This document shows, in pieces, positions 37,994 through 47,341 of a stretch of DNA of 60,847 nucleotides. The stretch is from Ascidiaceihabitans sp. (lineage in GTDB: Bacteria > Pseudomonadota > Alphaproteobacteria > Rhodobacterales > Rhodobacteraceae). The stretch spans positions 1 through 60,847 of the forward strand of contig JAPKAB010000015.1 in assembly GCA_028825475.1 (NCBI GenBank). The letters are read 5' to 3'. How positions within the stretch are numbered: position 1 is the first letter of the stretch; the number at the start of each line of letters is the position of its first letter. The translations under genes and the position numbers were made by a program. The notes under the pieces were generated by a model. It did no database searches. It was given only the letters and a program-made list of their open reading frames with translations, and was not told the DNA's origin.

Positions 37994-38977
37994 TTACGGC
38001 GCAATAATCGGGCTGGCCTTAATGGTTGAATCCTTTGTTTCGATTCCAGCAAACTTAGACCCATGTTTGAACCAACTTTCAGGTGCTGCAGCGCCCCAAA
38101 GTGTTTGGCGTTGTGGGTCTTGCAGGTCCCATTTGATCGGTTCCAAATCTGGATCAACTGTTTGGTAATCCGAACAATAAATTTCAATTCGATGCCCATC
38201 AGGGTCAAGTATATACAAGAAGAATGCGTTGGAAATACCGTGGCGACCTGGCCCGCGCTCGATGTTATCGACGTAACCCGTTGTTGCCATCAGATCGAGC
38301 AGATCAATGATGTTCAGCGGCGTTGGCACCCAAAACGCAACGTGATGCATGCGCGGCCCCGTGCCATTGGTAAACGCCATATCATGCACGCCACCCTTGC
38401 GATGCATCCAAGCAGCCCATAGTTTCTTGCTCTCATCATCCTCAGTGTACTCTGTCACGCGGAAACCGAAATCGCTATAAAAGTCGACCGAAGCATCAAC
38501 GTCATGGCTGAAGCAATTAAAGTGATCGATGCGCAGCGGTTTAACCCCGCGGTAAAGAGCGTATTTTTGGTGGATCGGGGAAAGACGATCCATCTTGTGA
38601 TAAAACTCCAACGGGATGCCCATGTTGTCAGACGTCAACAATGTGCGCCCCTGATATGGACGAACAACCCAAGACGTTGGGCGACCCTTCCCTTTGAAAT
38701 ATGCCTCAGCCTTATCCAAATCTGCATCATCGAAGGTCTTGAAACCCATGACCTCAACAGTGCCCGGCTGATCCGATTTTTGCAAAATTATGCAGTGGTG
38801 CCCGCGTTCTTCCATCGCCCGCAAATAGATGTGGCTATCAGACTCGTCCGTCACCTGAAGACCAACAATCTCCGTATAAAACGTTTTGGACGCGGCTAAA
38901 TCTTTAACGTTCAAACACACATGGCTGAGGCGAATTGTGTTGAAGTCGGGGTATAGGTTTGGTGCTGGTACGGGCAT
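37994..38977 (-). CDS. hpaD: 3,4-dihydroxyphenylacetate 2,3-dioxygenase
   Basis: This 327-residue type I extradiol ring-cleavage enzyme has two VOC-type domains. Domain 1 starts IRLSHVCLNVKDLAASKTFY and domain 2 LRIDHFNCFSHDVD. The iron ligands appear to be the His in RIDHFN, the His in PRMHHVAFWV and the Glu in GHRIEIYCSDYQ. The substrate is assigned from the surrounding hpaE, hpaF, hpaH and hpaI. Its start overlaps the hpaE stop (TGATG). Confidence 0.92.
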   Translation of the reverse strand: MPVPAPNLYPDFNTIRLSHVCLNVKDLAASKTFYTEIVGLQVTDESDSHIYLRAMEERGHHCIILQKSDQPGTVEVMGFKTFDDADLDKAEAYFKGKGRPTSWVVRPYQGRTLLTSDNMGIPLEFYHKMDRLSPIHQKYALYRGVKPLRIDHFNCFSHDVDASVDFYSDFGFRVTEYTEDDESKKLWAAWMHRKGGVHDMAFTNGTGPRMHHVAFWVPTPLNIIDLLDLMATTGYVDNIERGPGRHGISNAFFLYILDPDGHRIEIYCSDYQTVDPDLEPIKWDLQDPQRQTLWGAAAPESWFKHGSKFAGIETKDSTIKASPIIAP

Positions 38978-40488
38978 CAGAGGGCTCCCAGTTGAGTAAT
39001 TTTATGTTGTCCTGTGGCGAAGCCAATGTGCTTTTGCTCCATGTAAAATTCAAACGACCAATCGCCGCCATCACGGCCAATGCCGCTGGCTTTGACACCA
39101 CCAAATGGCGTCGGCAGGTGGCGGACGTTTTCTGAATTAACCCAGATCATCCCTGCCTCAAGCGCTTCGGTGAATCGCAAAGCCCGAGTGAGGTCGTTGG
39201 TCCAGACATAGCCAGTCAGGCCGTAGTCGGTGTCGTTTGCCATGCTCAACGCTTCTTCTTCAGTTGAGAATGGAATGGAGGTCAGTACAGGGCCGAATAT
39301 TTCTTCTTGTGCGATGCGCATCTTGTTGTTGGCATTAGTGAACAGCGTTGGGCGGACGAAATACCCCTCATCCCCAACCTTAATGCCACCTGCAGCGACG
39401 GTCGCTCCATCTTCTTTTGCGATATCGAAATAGCTTGTGACTTTGTCATAGTGTTCTTGCGTGACAAGCGGACCAATCTCGGTCGCGGGATCAAGCGGAT
39501 GACCCACTTTGATGTTATTGACACGTGCAACCAACTTAGCCTCGAACTCTTCACGAACGGTGTCTTGAATCAGCAGACGTGAAGACGAAGTGCAGCGTTC
39601 GCCATTGATTGAATAGATCATAAAAATTGCGGCATCTAATGCGCGATCCAGATCGGCATCGTCAAACACTATAACTGGATTTTTTCCTCCAAGTTCAAGG
39701 TGGTTACGCTTGTGCGTGTCCGCGCCCTGTTTGGTGATCAGACTGCCTGTGCGGGACTCCCCAACAAAGGCAATCGCCTTGATTTTGGGGTGTTCACACA
39801 GCGCTTTACCCGCACCTTCGCCAAAGCCGTTCACCGTGTTCAAAACACCTGGCGGTAGGCCAGCTTCTTCGGCAATTTCGACCAACAAGCGTGCAGTCAA
39901 TGGCGATGCTTCGGCTGGTTTATGAACCACGGTGCACCCTGCGGCCAAGGCTGGTGCGATCTTCCATGTGGACAACATGAACGGCGTGTTCCACGGCGTG
40001 ATGACACCCACAGGGCCGATAGGTTTGCGCGTAGTAATGTTCATTAATGTTGGCGATTGCAGATGCTGACCATCGCGGGCTTGTACAACTTGGTCTGCAA
40101 AATAACGGAAGTTTTCTGCACCGCGCAGCGCGGCCTTGGACATGAATTTAATCGTCTGACCTGTATCCCAGCATTCGCAAAGCGCGATTTCTTCGGCGCG
40201 GGCTTCGATGCCTTCGGCGACGCGGATCAATATCTTCTTACGCTCAAGCGCAGGCATATCGCGCCACATCGCAAAAGCATCAGACGCCGCATTTGCTGCC
40301 GCATCAATATCTTTGACTGAACCATGGGCAACATCACAAATCAGCGATTTATCAACAGGTGATGTTGTTTGGAAAACGCCTTCACTCCCGCCAACGTCCT
40401 GACCCGCGATACGGTTTGGAATGCCCGTTTCACGAAAGCGTTCAAGATAGCCATTAAGTTTGGTAATGTTGGTGTCGAGCGCAGTCAT
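38977..40488 (-). CDS. hpaE: 5-carboxymethyl-2-hydroxymuconate semialdehyde dehydrogenase
   Basis: This 503-residue aldehyde dehydrogenase has the NAD-binding GPVGVITPWNTPF, the catalytic Glu in LELGGKNPVIV and the nucleophile Cys in NGERCTSSSRLL. It oxidises the ring-cleavage product of homoprotocatechuate. The specific name rests on the hpa context. It overlaps hpaF by 4 bases. Confidence 0.92.
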   Translation of the reverse strand: MTALDTNITKLNGYLERFRETGIPNRIAGQDVGGSEGVFQTTSPVDKSLICDVAHGSVKDIDAAANAASDAFAMWRDMPALERKKILIRVAEGIEARAEEIALCECWDTGQTIKFMSKAALRGAENFRYFADQVVQARDGQHLQSPTLMNITTRKPIGPVGVITPWNTPFMLSTWKIAPALAAGCTVVHKPAEASPLTARLLVEIAEEAGLPPGVLNTVNGFGEGAGKALCEHPKIKAIAFVGESRTGSLITKQGADTHKRNHLELGGKNPVIVFDDADLDRALDAAIFMIYSINGERCTSSSRLLIQDTVREEFEAKLVARVNNIKVGHPLDPATEIGPLVTQEHYDKVTSYFDIAKEDGATVAAGGIKVGDEGYFVRPTLFTNANNKMRIAQEEIFGPVLTSIPFSTEEEALSMANDTDYGLTGYVWTNDLTRALRFTEALEAGMIWVNSENVRHLPTPFGGVKASGIGRDGGDWSFEFYMEQKHIGFATGQHKITQLGAL

Positions 40489-40874
40489 GCGTGGTCCTCC
40501 AGGTGGTCTCGGACGTTACCGAATTTCGGGGATAAATCAGCGTCGATGTCGCGCATCTCGGCGGATAGAGCAACGGAAAGCGTTTCCATCGTTGGTGCCA
40601 TAAAATCAGTCAGTACGGCGAAAATCTGTGTAATTGCATCGTGTTTCACATCATGTGGGCGGCCCTCGCGCAATCGGACAGATAGGTCAACAAACCCATG
40701 TTTTGGGTTCCCATTTGCAATCGCCACGTGATCAACCCGCGTGGCTCGCACCCGAATTCCAGCCATTGGAAAGGTATCAATTGTTGCCGCCTTTGCACGG
40801 ACCGCCTCACACAGCTGTGCCATGTCAACAAGAGACTCAAGGTTAGCAGAATATTCGATATGAAAGTGCGGCAA
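40485..40874 (-). CDS. hpaF: 5-carboxymethyl-2-hydroxymuconate isomerase
   Basis: This 129-residue protein is of the CHMI (HpaF/HpcD) type, a tautomerase relative with catalytic Pro as residue 2 (MPHFHIEYSANLE). The start is TTG at 40874: it preserves Pro2 and has an aagga Shine-Dalgarno at a good distance. An ATG five bases upstream is out of frame. It is the first gene of the hpa operon and lies just below an operator-like palindrome. Confidence 0.9.
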   Translation of the reverse strand: MPHFHIEYSANLESLVDMAQLCEAVRAKAATIDTFPMAGIRVRATRVDHVAIANGNPKHGFVDLSVRLREGRPHDVKHDAITQIFAVLTDFMAPTMETLSVALSAEMRDIDADLSPKFGNVRDHLEDHA

Positions 40875-40882
40875 GTCATTTC

Positions 40883-40896
40883 CTTAACATGTTAAG
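40883..40896. promoter_or_regulatory. HpaR-type operator candidate upstream of hpaF/hpaR
   Basis: The perfect 14-base palindrome cttaacatgttaag lies between divergent hpaF and hpaR, 9 bases above the hpaF TTG start and overlapping its Shine-Dalgarno region. Near-identical sites occur at 33341-33360 and 54563-54576. Confidence 0.65.
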
Positions 40897-40982
40897 TATA
40901 GTGAATTTAGATAATTTGATCTTGCATTGTCAAGCACGACTTGGCAGCAGTGGATAAACCCAACAACCCATTCGAGTAATAC

Positions 40983-41420
40983 ATGTCATCAACGCTACCA
41001 TCCACATCACGCTCCCTTCCAATTGCGCTGATCAGAGCACGTGAAGGTGTGATGGCCCCAATCCGCGAAATGCTATCCGAAACAGGCATCACTGAACAAC
41101 AGTGGCGTGTTTTACGCGTGCTGTCCGAACACGGACTGTTAGACACGACAACTCTTGCCGAACGCTCTAGTCTATTGTTTCCGAGCCTTACACGTATTGC
41201 TGCCAGCATGCGCGACAAAGGCCTGATTACCCAAACACGTGACGAAATTGACAGGCGCCGCCAACTTATCGAAATTACCGCTGCTGGGCAAAAAATCATC
41301 GATGACCGCACATCCCAATCGACACAGATCGTTGACGATATCAAAACCAAATTGGGCACCGATAATTATGAAACGTTACTCGATCTTCTTGGTCTCTTAG
41401 ATCTGAATTCAAACGACTAA
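40983..41420 (+). CDS. hpaR: MarR-family regulator of homoprotocatechuate operon
   Basis: This 145-residue winged-helix protein matches the HpaR type of MarR regulator: GITEQQWRVLRVLSEHG, recognition-helix region LLFPSLTRIAASMRDKGLI, and the wing residues DRRRQLIEITAAG. HpaR represses the hpa operon and responds to pathway phenylacetates. It is divergent from hpaF. Its 3' end overlaps the Tm-1-like gene by 12 bases. Confidence 0.92.
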   Translation: MSSTLPSTSRSLPIALIRAREGVMAPIREMLSETGITEQQWRVLRVLSEHGLLDTTTLAERSSLLFPSLTRIAASMRDKGLITQTRDEIDRRRQLIEITAAGQKIIDDRTSQSTQIVDDIKTKLGTDNYETLLDLLGLLDLNSND

Positions 41421-42638
41421 CCCTTTTGTCCGCCAGTCATCGAAAATTTCCAATGCCTTGTTGGCAAATGCTGCGTCATTGATATGGCTATCGATGCGGT
41501 GAGCAATGACGTTATCCGGTAGCGTATCCTCAAGTTCTTTCAGGAATATGTTAAGCCCCTCTTGATCGTGCAGATCGGCCCCCTCGCGGTCCCATTCTCC
41601 CAAACCCCGTTCCGGCAAGATAATCGCGACTGGTCCGGTCGCTTTGGCAAGCTGCACATTATGTGCCCGCGCAACCTGTTTGCGTTCTTCTTCGTCCAAC
41701 ACAATCGAGGTGAGTAACCGGTTATGTTCGTGCCTTGGATGGTTCGACCATTTATCAGGCAACGGTTGCCAGCCGACAATATCCACCAAGTCATAACAAC
41801 CCGGCGCAACGATCTGAGGCGTCCCAAACTGGCCTGCATTAGTCAGTCGATCCGCTCCTGCGGAAATGTTGGAACCGTGCACATCGTTACCCAATTCCTG
41901 AGTGCAGAAATCGAGCACGCACGCAAAAGCACCCTGTCCTGCAAGGCTTTCAAACGCGCGACCACCCATGCCAGTGGCGTGGAACACGGCCACCTCAAAT
42001 CCACGCGCCTCTAGTGCTGGCTTTAATGGGATCACATACTTTAGCGCCGATGTGCCAAGAGACATCATCCCAATCAGCGGTTTGTCAGCATCGGGCATCT
42101 GAACCGCTCGCGCAGCCCCCAAAACCGCACCTGCGGCTTGACTTAGCGAAGCTTTGCAAACTGAATTCAGGCCATATAGACCGCCCGCCCATAAGATCAT
42201 CTGCGTGTCAGCAGCCAGCCGTTCCGGTGGGATCAAAGGGGAGAATGAAACCGTTGAGACAATATACTTAGGCACACCCAGCGGCAGTGCCGAACAGACA
42301 TCCAACGCCAGGTCGGTGCCCATCGTTCCGCCCAAAACGATCATTCCATCAAACATGCCTTCAGTGAATATCCGAGCGGCCAGCAGTGATGCCCCCTTGG
42401 CCATGATTTGCATCGCGTGGTTTTCGTCACCAGATGCGATTGCGGCCTCGATAGTGCTGCCGCCCTCTGCCGCGACGTCGTGTTTGGAATATTTGGTGGG
42501 CGTTGACGGATCGCCCAACACGGACACATCCATAGTTACGACCTGCCCGCCTTGTTCTTTTATGACGCCAGAAAGGAAGCCAAGTTCATCATCTTTGGTG
42601 TCATAAGTGCCTATCACAAGGATGGTCTTGTCCATCAT
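41409..42638 (-). CDS. Tm-1-like / UPF0261 family protein
   Basis: This 409-residue protein has the Tm-1-like nucleotide-binding pattern ILVIGTYDTKDDELGFL at the N-terminus and GGTMGTDLALDVCSALPLG (about residue 98). Family members are found next to TIM-barrel or catabolic genes; their biochemical role is unclear. It is 13 bases downstream of an aldehyde dehydrogenase gene and probably ends that operon. Confidence 0.87.
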   Translation of the reverse strand: MMDKTILVIGTYDTKDDELGFLSGVIKEQGGQVVTMDVSVLGDPSTPTKYSKHDVAAEGGSTIEAAIASGDENHAMQIMAKGASLLAARIFTEGMFDGMIVLGGTMGTDLALDVCSALPLGVPKYIVSTVSFSPLIPPERLAADTQMILWAGGLYGLNSVCKASLSQAAGAVLGAARAVQMPDADKPLIGMMSLGTSALKYVIPLKPALEARGFEVAVFHATGMGGRAFESLAGQGAFACVLDFCTQELGNDVHGSNISAGADRLTNAGQFGTPQIVAPGCYDLVDIVGWQPLPDKWSNHPRHEHNRLLTSIVLDEEERKQVARAHNVQLAKATGPVAIILPERGLGEWDREGADLHDQEGLNIFLKELEDTLPDNVIAHRIDSHINDAAFANKALEIFDDWRTKGLVV

Positions 42639-42651
42639 TATACTGCTCCCT

Positions 42652-44136
42652 TTACAGCTTGATCCACGCCGTTTTCAAATTGATGTATTTTTCAATTGCG
42701 TGCATGGATTTGTCTGAACCGTTGCCAGATTGCCCGACACCACCCAAAGGCACAGTGCCATCCGCGCCACCGTATGTATTCACATGCATGACACCCGTGC
42801 GCACGCGCCGCACCATTTGGTGGGCACGGCTTAGGTTACCTGTCCAGACAGCACCAGCCAATCCGTAGACCGTGGCATTGGCAAGGCGCACAGCATCCTC
42901 ATCGGTATCAAATGCGGTTACACCCAGCACGGGACCAAAGACTTCTTTTTGCGTTAGCGTCGCTTCTGGGGTTACTCCAGTCACAATCGTTGGAGCCATA
43001 TAATAGCCACCAGTCTCTTCCAATATGCGTTTGCCGCCCAGTACAATTTCACCGCCCTCTTTCACGGCCGTATCAACATAACCTAGGTTTTGGGTAAGCT
43101 GGATTTCAGAATTCACAGCACCGATCGCCGTGGACATATCAAGCGGATTACCCACCCGCATGTGAGATGCAGCCTTTGCCACGGCGGCGACAAATTCATC
43201 GTGAATAGACGCTTCGACAAGGAGACGTGATCCAGCAACGCAAACCTGCCCGGAATTTCGAAAAATGCCACCTGCTGCGATTTTTGCCGCCTCATCAAGG
43301 TTAGGTGCATCAGCAAAAATGATGTTGGGGGATTTGCCCCCCAGTTCCAAGTAGACACGCTTCATATTGGAACGAGCGGCGTACTCCATCAGACGCCGAC
43401 CAGTGCCGCCAGAGCCAGTGAACACCAGAACGTCAACATCCATGGAAAGGCCCAATACCTCACCAACAACGGCACCCTCACCCGTGACGGCGTTCAAAAC
43501 GCCTGCCGGCAGGCCCGCTTCCAGAGCAAGGGCACACATGCGCATCAATGAAAGAGACGCTGTTTCAGACGGTTTTAACACAACAGAGTTGCCCATCGCA
43601 AGTGCAGGCCCCAGCTTCCATGCGCCGATCATCATTGGGAAATTCCACGGGATAATTGCGCCAACGACACCCACAGGCTCCTTATGAATCATGCCCAAGA
43701 TATCTAACGAGGTGGGTGCAATTTCACCGTAGATCTTATCCAAAGCTTCAGCATAATAGCGGATGGTACCCGCCGCAGATCCTGGCTCCGCCTTAATCGC
43801 CATGTTGATTTCGGTGCCATTATCGCGCACACCCAACACCGCCAACTCAAGCGCATTCGCCTCGATCAGATCCGCCCACTTCATCAAGACCTTTTTACGA
43901 TCGGCTGGTGACTGCCCCGCCCAGCGACCATCTTCGAAAGCGTCGCGCGCAGATATGATAGCCGCCTGCATGTCAGCGACGGTGCCCTTGGCTGTTGTAG
44001 TGAAGACCTGACCGTTGATAGGCGACAGAATATCCATCGTGCCACCATCTGAAGCAGGTACATGTTTGCCCTCGATCAAGTGCGAGAAGGCTGCAACGGG
44101 TTGCGCACGAAGCGCATCAATTTTGGTCTGGTCCAT
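42652..44136 (-). CDS. Aldehyde dehydrogenase
   Basis: This 494-residue NAD(P)-dependent aldehyde dehydrogenase has PVGVVGAIIPWNFPM, the catalytic Glu in LELGGKSPNIIF and the nucleophile Cys in NSGQVCVAGSRLL. I use the Met at 44136 (MDQTKIDALRAQ), 4 bases past the tctA stop. It probably oxidises an aldehyde derived from the substrate imported by TctABC or made by the nearby aminotransferases. Substrate unknown. Confidence 0.92.
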   Translation of the reverse strand: MDQTKIDALRAQPVAAFSHLIEGKHVPASDGGTMDILSPINGQVFTTTAKGTVADMQAAIISARDAFEDGRWAGQSPADRKKVLMKWADLIEANALELAVLGVRDNGTEINMAIKAEPGSAAGTIRYYAEALDKIYGEIAPTSLDILGMIHKEPVGVVGAIIPWNFPMMIGAWKLGPALAMGNSVVLKPSETASLSLMRMCALALEAGLPAGVLNAVTGEGAVVGEVLGLSMDVDVLVFTGSGGTGRRLMEYAARSNMKRVYLELGGKSPNIIFADAPNLDEAAKIAAGGIFRNSGQVCVAGSRLLVEASIHDEFVAAVAKAASHMRVGNPLDMSTAIGAVNSEIQLTQNLGYVDTAVKEGGEIVLGGKRILEETGGYYMAPTIVTGVTPEATLTQKEVFGPVLGVTAFDTDEDAVRLANATVYGLAGAVWTGNLSRAHQMVRRVRTGVMHVNTYGGADGTVPLGGVGQSGNGSDKSMHAIEKYINLKTAWIKL

Positions 44137-44140
44137 GGGG

Positions 44141-45658
44141 CTACCTTGTTTGACTGTCGTGTAAATCATGATCTTCGGGGCCTTGATGAGCCCGGTATTC
44201 TTTCACCAGCGTACGTAGATGCAGCGCTAATACCAGAATGATTATAGTAAACAGAATGAATGAAATCGGACGATCAATCATATCGAAAGGTGTCTTAAGG
44301 CGTGGCATCGCAGAGCGAAGTTTGACCTCTATAATACCACCAAGAACCATACCAAGAATGATCGGGACAATCGGCAAATTCAGGCGTTTTAGGATAAGTC
44401 CAAGTACGCCAAAAGCTGCTGAAATCATACAATCAGTCAAAGAGTTGCGCAGGGAATAGACCCCGACAAACGACAAGATCAATATCATCACCCCCAAGAA
44501 ACGCGTGGGAACACGAATGATCTTGGTCAGCAGGTTCGTAGAAAACAGCAAAAAGATCATGACGATTACATTCAGCAGGATCAGTGCGAAATACAGCCCA
44601 TACACTAGATCGATATGGTTCTGGAACAACTGCGGCCCGGGGATCACGTTGTGCACATAGAACACGGACAACATCATCGCCGTCAGCGCCTCACCCGGAA
44701 TGCCAAGTGCCAAAAGTGGGATCATAGCAGCAGCTGGAACGGCATTATTGGCGGCTTCAGAAGCGATCAAACCTTCCGGACTGCCTTTGCCAAATAGTTC
44801 AGGGTTTTTGGATGTTTTCTGCGCGTAGGTGTAAGACATAAACTGTGCTGTAAATTCGCCTGTACCCGGGATCATTCCAAGGACCACGCCGAAAGCGGAC
44901 GCGACTGTTGCGACACGTTTGTGCTTCATCAACTCTTTGATGCCAGACGTCATTTTTCCTTGAACTGGCTTTGCATCAGGAACGTTGTCGGGTGCCGTCA
45001 AAAGGAAGAACGCTTGGCTCAGCGCAAACAGTCCCAGCACCACAACGATCAGGTTAATACCCGAACTCAAGAACGAATATCCAAAGGTGTAGCGCTGCGT
45101 GTAAGTGACAGCATCAAGTCCAACAGTTTGCAGAAAAATACCAAACATCGCGAGGAGCCCTGCGGCAAAAATTTGTCCGCGATGAGCCAGTACAACCAGT
45201 ATAATCCCCAGGAGGGCTGCTAAGAAAATCTCACGAGATCCGAACATTGGGGCAATTAGAGCAAGGACAGGTGACAATAAAATCAAACAGCCAATACCAA
45301 AAATTCCACCCCAGAACGACGCGCTATAAGCCAGTGAAAGGGCGCGGTGCCCCTCCCCATTCTGCGTCATCGGATAGCCGTCATAAGACGTCAGTGCATT
45401 CACCGCCGTCCCAGGTGTGTTGATCAAAATCGCGGGTATCGCACCGCCATACATGGACGATCCATAGATCCCTAAAAGCATGGTCAACCCGACGATCGGA
45501 TCAAGCGAGAACGTGGCAGGCAACAAGATTGCAATGGCAACCGCAGGGCCAACGCCCGGGATCGCCCCAATAATGACCCCACCGATTGAGCCTACAAATA
45601 GCGCTAGAACAACGTCCCAGCGCGCCAACATTTCAAGGCCTGCGTATAAATTTTCCAT
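44141..45658 (-). CDS. tctA: Tripartite tricarboxylate transporter, large permease TctA
   Basis: This 505-residue protein with about 12 hydrophobic segments is the TctA family permease (GAIPGVGPAVAIAILLPATF, LMLGIYGSSMYGGAIPAILINTPGT). It works with TctB and a periplasmic TctC to import carboxylates. The solute is unknown. Confidence 0.94.
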   Translation of the reverse strand: MENLYAGLEMLARWDVVLALFVGSIGGVIIGAIPGVGPAVAIAILLPATFSLDPIVGLTMLLGIYGSSMYGGAIPAILINTPGTAVNALTSYDGYPMTQNGEGHRALSLAYSASFWGGIFGIGCLILLSPVLALIAPMFGSREIFLAALLGIILVVLAHRGQIFAAGLLAMFGIFLQTVGLDAVTYTQRYTFGYSFLSSGINLIVVVLGLFALSQAFFLLTAPDNVPDAKPVQGKMTSGIKELMKHKRVATVASAFGVVLGMIPGTGEFTAQFMSYTYAQKTSKNPELFGKGSPEGLIASEAANNAVPAAAMIPLLALGIPGEALTAMMLSVFYVHNVIPGPQLFQNHIDLVYGLYFALILLNVIVMIFLLFSTNLLTKIIRVPTRFLGVMILILSFVGVYSLRNSLTDCMISAAFGVLGLILKRLNLPIVPIILGMVLGGIIEVKLRSAMPRLKTPFDMIDRPISFILFTIIILVLALHLRTLVKEYRAHQGPEDHDLHDSQTR

Positions 45659-45670
45659 TGCGGTATCCGA

Positions 45671-46210
45671 TCAAAAGTATGTCAGCATGAATTGGCGTAA
45701 GCCATTGGGCAATGTTTCATAGATCAATCCCGACGGAAGGTTCACTTTCAACACCGCTTTGAACAGCACGACGATCACGATCGAGCTAAGGACGGCGGCA
45801 ATCAACATGCGCGCACTGCGATAACCGGCACGCAACGAAAGCGCCACTGCGAACAAGACCGTTGTTGGAAGGTAACCACCATACGGAACCAAATAAGCAT
45901 AGGCGATGAACCACCCCGCATACTCAAAGGCTGCAAGCCATGACAGCACCTCGCGCCAACGACCCTCGATGCGTTCAGACAACGCAGAGCCAAGAAGATG
46001 AAACGCGGAAAAAACGGTCATGAGGCCCAGAGAAACAGCTGGCCAAAAACGAGGTTGTGCGAACAGCTTTCCGCCATTCTTATAAGCGGTTTGATCACCG
46101 ATCTGTGATAACATGAAGATCGAAAAAATCAGAATGAGCCACGCGAAAACGATATCGCCGGGTCGGCGGTACCGCTTGAACAAAGATTGAAGCGTTTTGA
46201 CGCGCGACAT
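45671..46210 (-). CDS. tctB: Tripartite tricarboxylate transporter, small subunit TctB
   Basis: This 179-residue protein has four hydrophobic segments and the TctB layout (PGDIVFAWLILIFSIFM, WPAVSLGLMTVFSAFHLLGS). It lies 12 bases before tctA and 71 bases after tctC. Confidence 0.9.
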   Translation of the reverse strand: MSRVKTLQSLFKRYRRPGDIVFAWLILIFSIFMLSQIGDQTAYKNGGKLFAQPRFWPAVSLGLMTVFSAFHLLGSALSERIEGRWREVLSWLAAFEYAGWFIAYAYLVPYGGYLPTTVLFAVALSLRAGYRSARMLIAAVLSSIVIVVLFKAVLKVNLPSGLIYETLPNGLRQFMLTYF

Positions 46211-46240
46211 GGCAACCTCCCCCGATTGGCAAAATAGAAA

Positions 46241-46269
46241 AGGTCGGGCAACCCAAAGCTGCCCGACCT
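46241..46269 (-). terminator. Hairpin between tctC and tctB
   Basis: A 10-base stem (aggtcgggca / tgcccgacct) with a 9-base loop is followed on the minus strand by a T-rich run. It sits just past the binding-protein gene and before tctB, so it may lower downstream expression and stabilise tctC mRNA. Confidence 0.65.
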
Positions 46270-46281
46270 AGAGACATTTAA

Positions 46282-47226
46282 TTACTCAGCAAGCAATGCT
46301 TCGATGCCGGCAAGTGTTTCGATGTCAGTCGCGATTTGCGCCTTAACTTCGTCTGCAGATTGCCAGTAAACCAGTGCGCCAGTTTCAGCAGCCAATGCCT
46401 GTGCACGATCAGACATCATAGTCTTCTCAGCAACGGCAATGATCTTGTCTTGGACATCTTGAGGCGTGTCGGCGTGAACGAACAAGCCGTTCCACAAAGC
46501 AACATCAAGGTTTGGCGCAAGTTCAGCAACCGTCGGCGTGTCAGGTGTCAGCGAAATACGCTCAGACCCGATGGAGGCCAGAACTTTGACATCATCCAAG
46601 CATGGCAGGATCTGCTGCAGTGTTGTGTTGATGACATCGACGTCGCCAGACGCGAGAGAGTTGCAGTCAAGCGCATCAAAGGCAGCATCAGCAGCGAATG
46701 AGAAACCCATTTCTTTTGCCAAACCAAAGGTTACCTGCGTTGGAACAAGTGGGGCACCAAAGTGGCCCAATGCAACCTCATTGTCAGCGGCATGTGCCGC
46801 CAATCCAGCCATGTCATCATAAGGCGCATCTGCACCCGCAGCGATAACGAACGGATAGGTCAGGAAGTTGCCAAGCGGCACAAACGGATCAGGGTTCAGC
46901 TCAGGAATACCAATCTGCGGGCCAACAACTGGAACCGCAATGATGAACGAACCAATTGTGTAACCGTCAGCTGGCGCATTCGCCACTTCGATTGCACCAG
47001 GGAAGGGTCCGCCACCACCACCAGGCTTGTTCACAACAGCCGTTGGCACGCCATACATCTCACCAAAGTCTTCGGCGATCATACGTGTCAGTACATCTTC
47101 CAGATCACCAGGAGGCCACGGCACAACAAACTGAACTGGCTTCTCTGGGTATTCCGCTTGTGCGGCCCCTGTCATTGCTGCCAGCGCAAGCGCCATAGCC
47201 GTCACTGATTTCTTAAATTTGGACAT
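46282..47226 (-). CDS. tctC: Tripartite tricarboxylate transporter, binding protein TctC
   Basis: This 314-residue periplasmic protein has a signal peptide (SVTAMALALAAMTGAAQA) and the Bug/TctC pattern YPEKPVQFVVPWPPG near residue 25. It binds the carboxylate for TctAB. It is divergent from the IclR regulator gene. Confidence 0.93.
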   Translation of the reverse strand: MSKFKKSVTAMALALAAMTGAAQAEYPEKPVQFVVPWPPGDLEDVLTRMIAEDFGEMYGVPTAVVNKPGGGGGPFPGAIEVANAPADGYTIGSFIIAVPVVGPQIGIPELNPDPFVPLGNFLTYPFVIAAGADAPYDDMAGLAAHAADNEVALGHFGAPLVPTQVTFGLAKEMGFSFAADAAFDALDCNSLASGDVDVINTTLQQILPCLDDVKVLASIGSERISLTPDTPTVAELAPNLDVALWNGLFVHADTPQDVQDKIIAVAEKTMMSDRAQALAAETGALVYWQSADEVKAQIATDIETLAGIEALLAE

Positions 47227-47244
47227 TTCTCTCTCCCTATTATC

Positions 47245-47261
47245 GGTTCATATATTGAACC
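47245..47261. promoter_or_regulatory. Inverted repeat in tctC/IclR intergenic region
   Basis: ggttca-tatat-tgaacc is a perfect 6-base inverted repeat with a 5-base spacer, 19 bases upstream of the tctC start and 80 bases before the IclR gene. Its form is usual for IclR-family operators. Confidence 0.55.
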
Positions 47262-47341
47262 ACTGTTCTGGAAAAAAGCTTGCCTTGTTAATTAACCTGT
47301 GTCAAACTTTTTTTGAATTTAGATGGAAAGGTCCCCTTCAT

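Noticed and set aside
47219..47341. Longer N-terminus for the IclR regulator from an ATG at 47219
   Set aside because: It would overlap the tctC start and the intergenic inverted repeat, and the added residues do not look like IclR.
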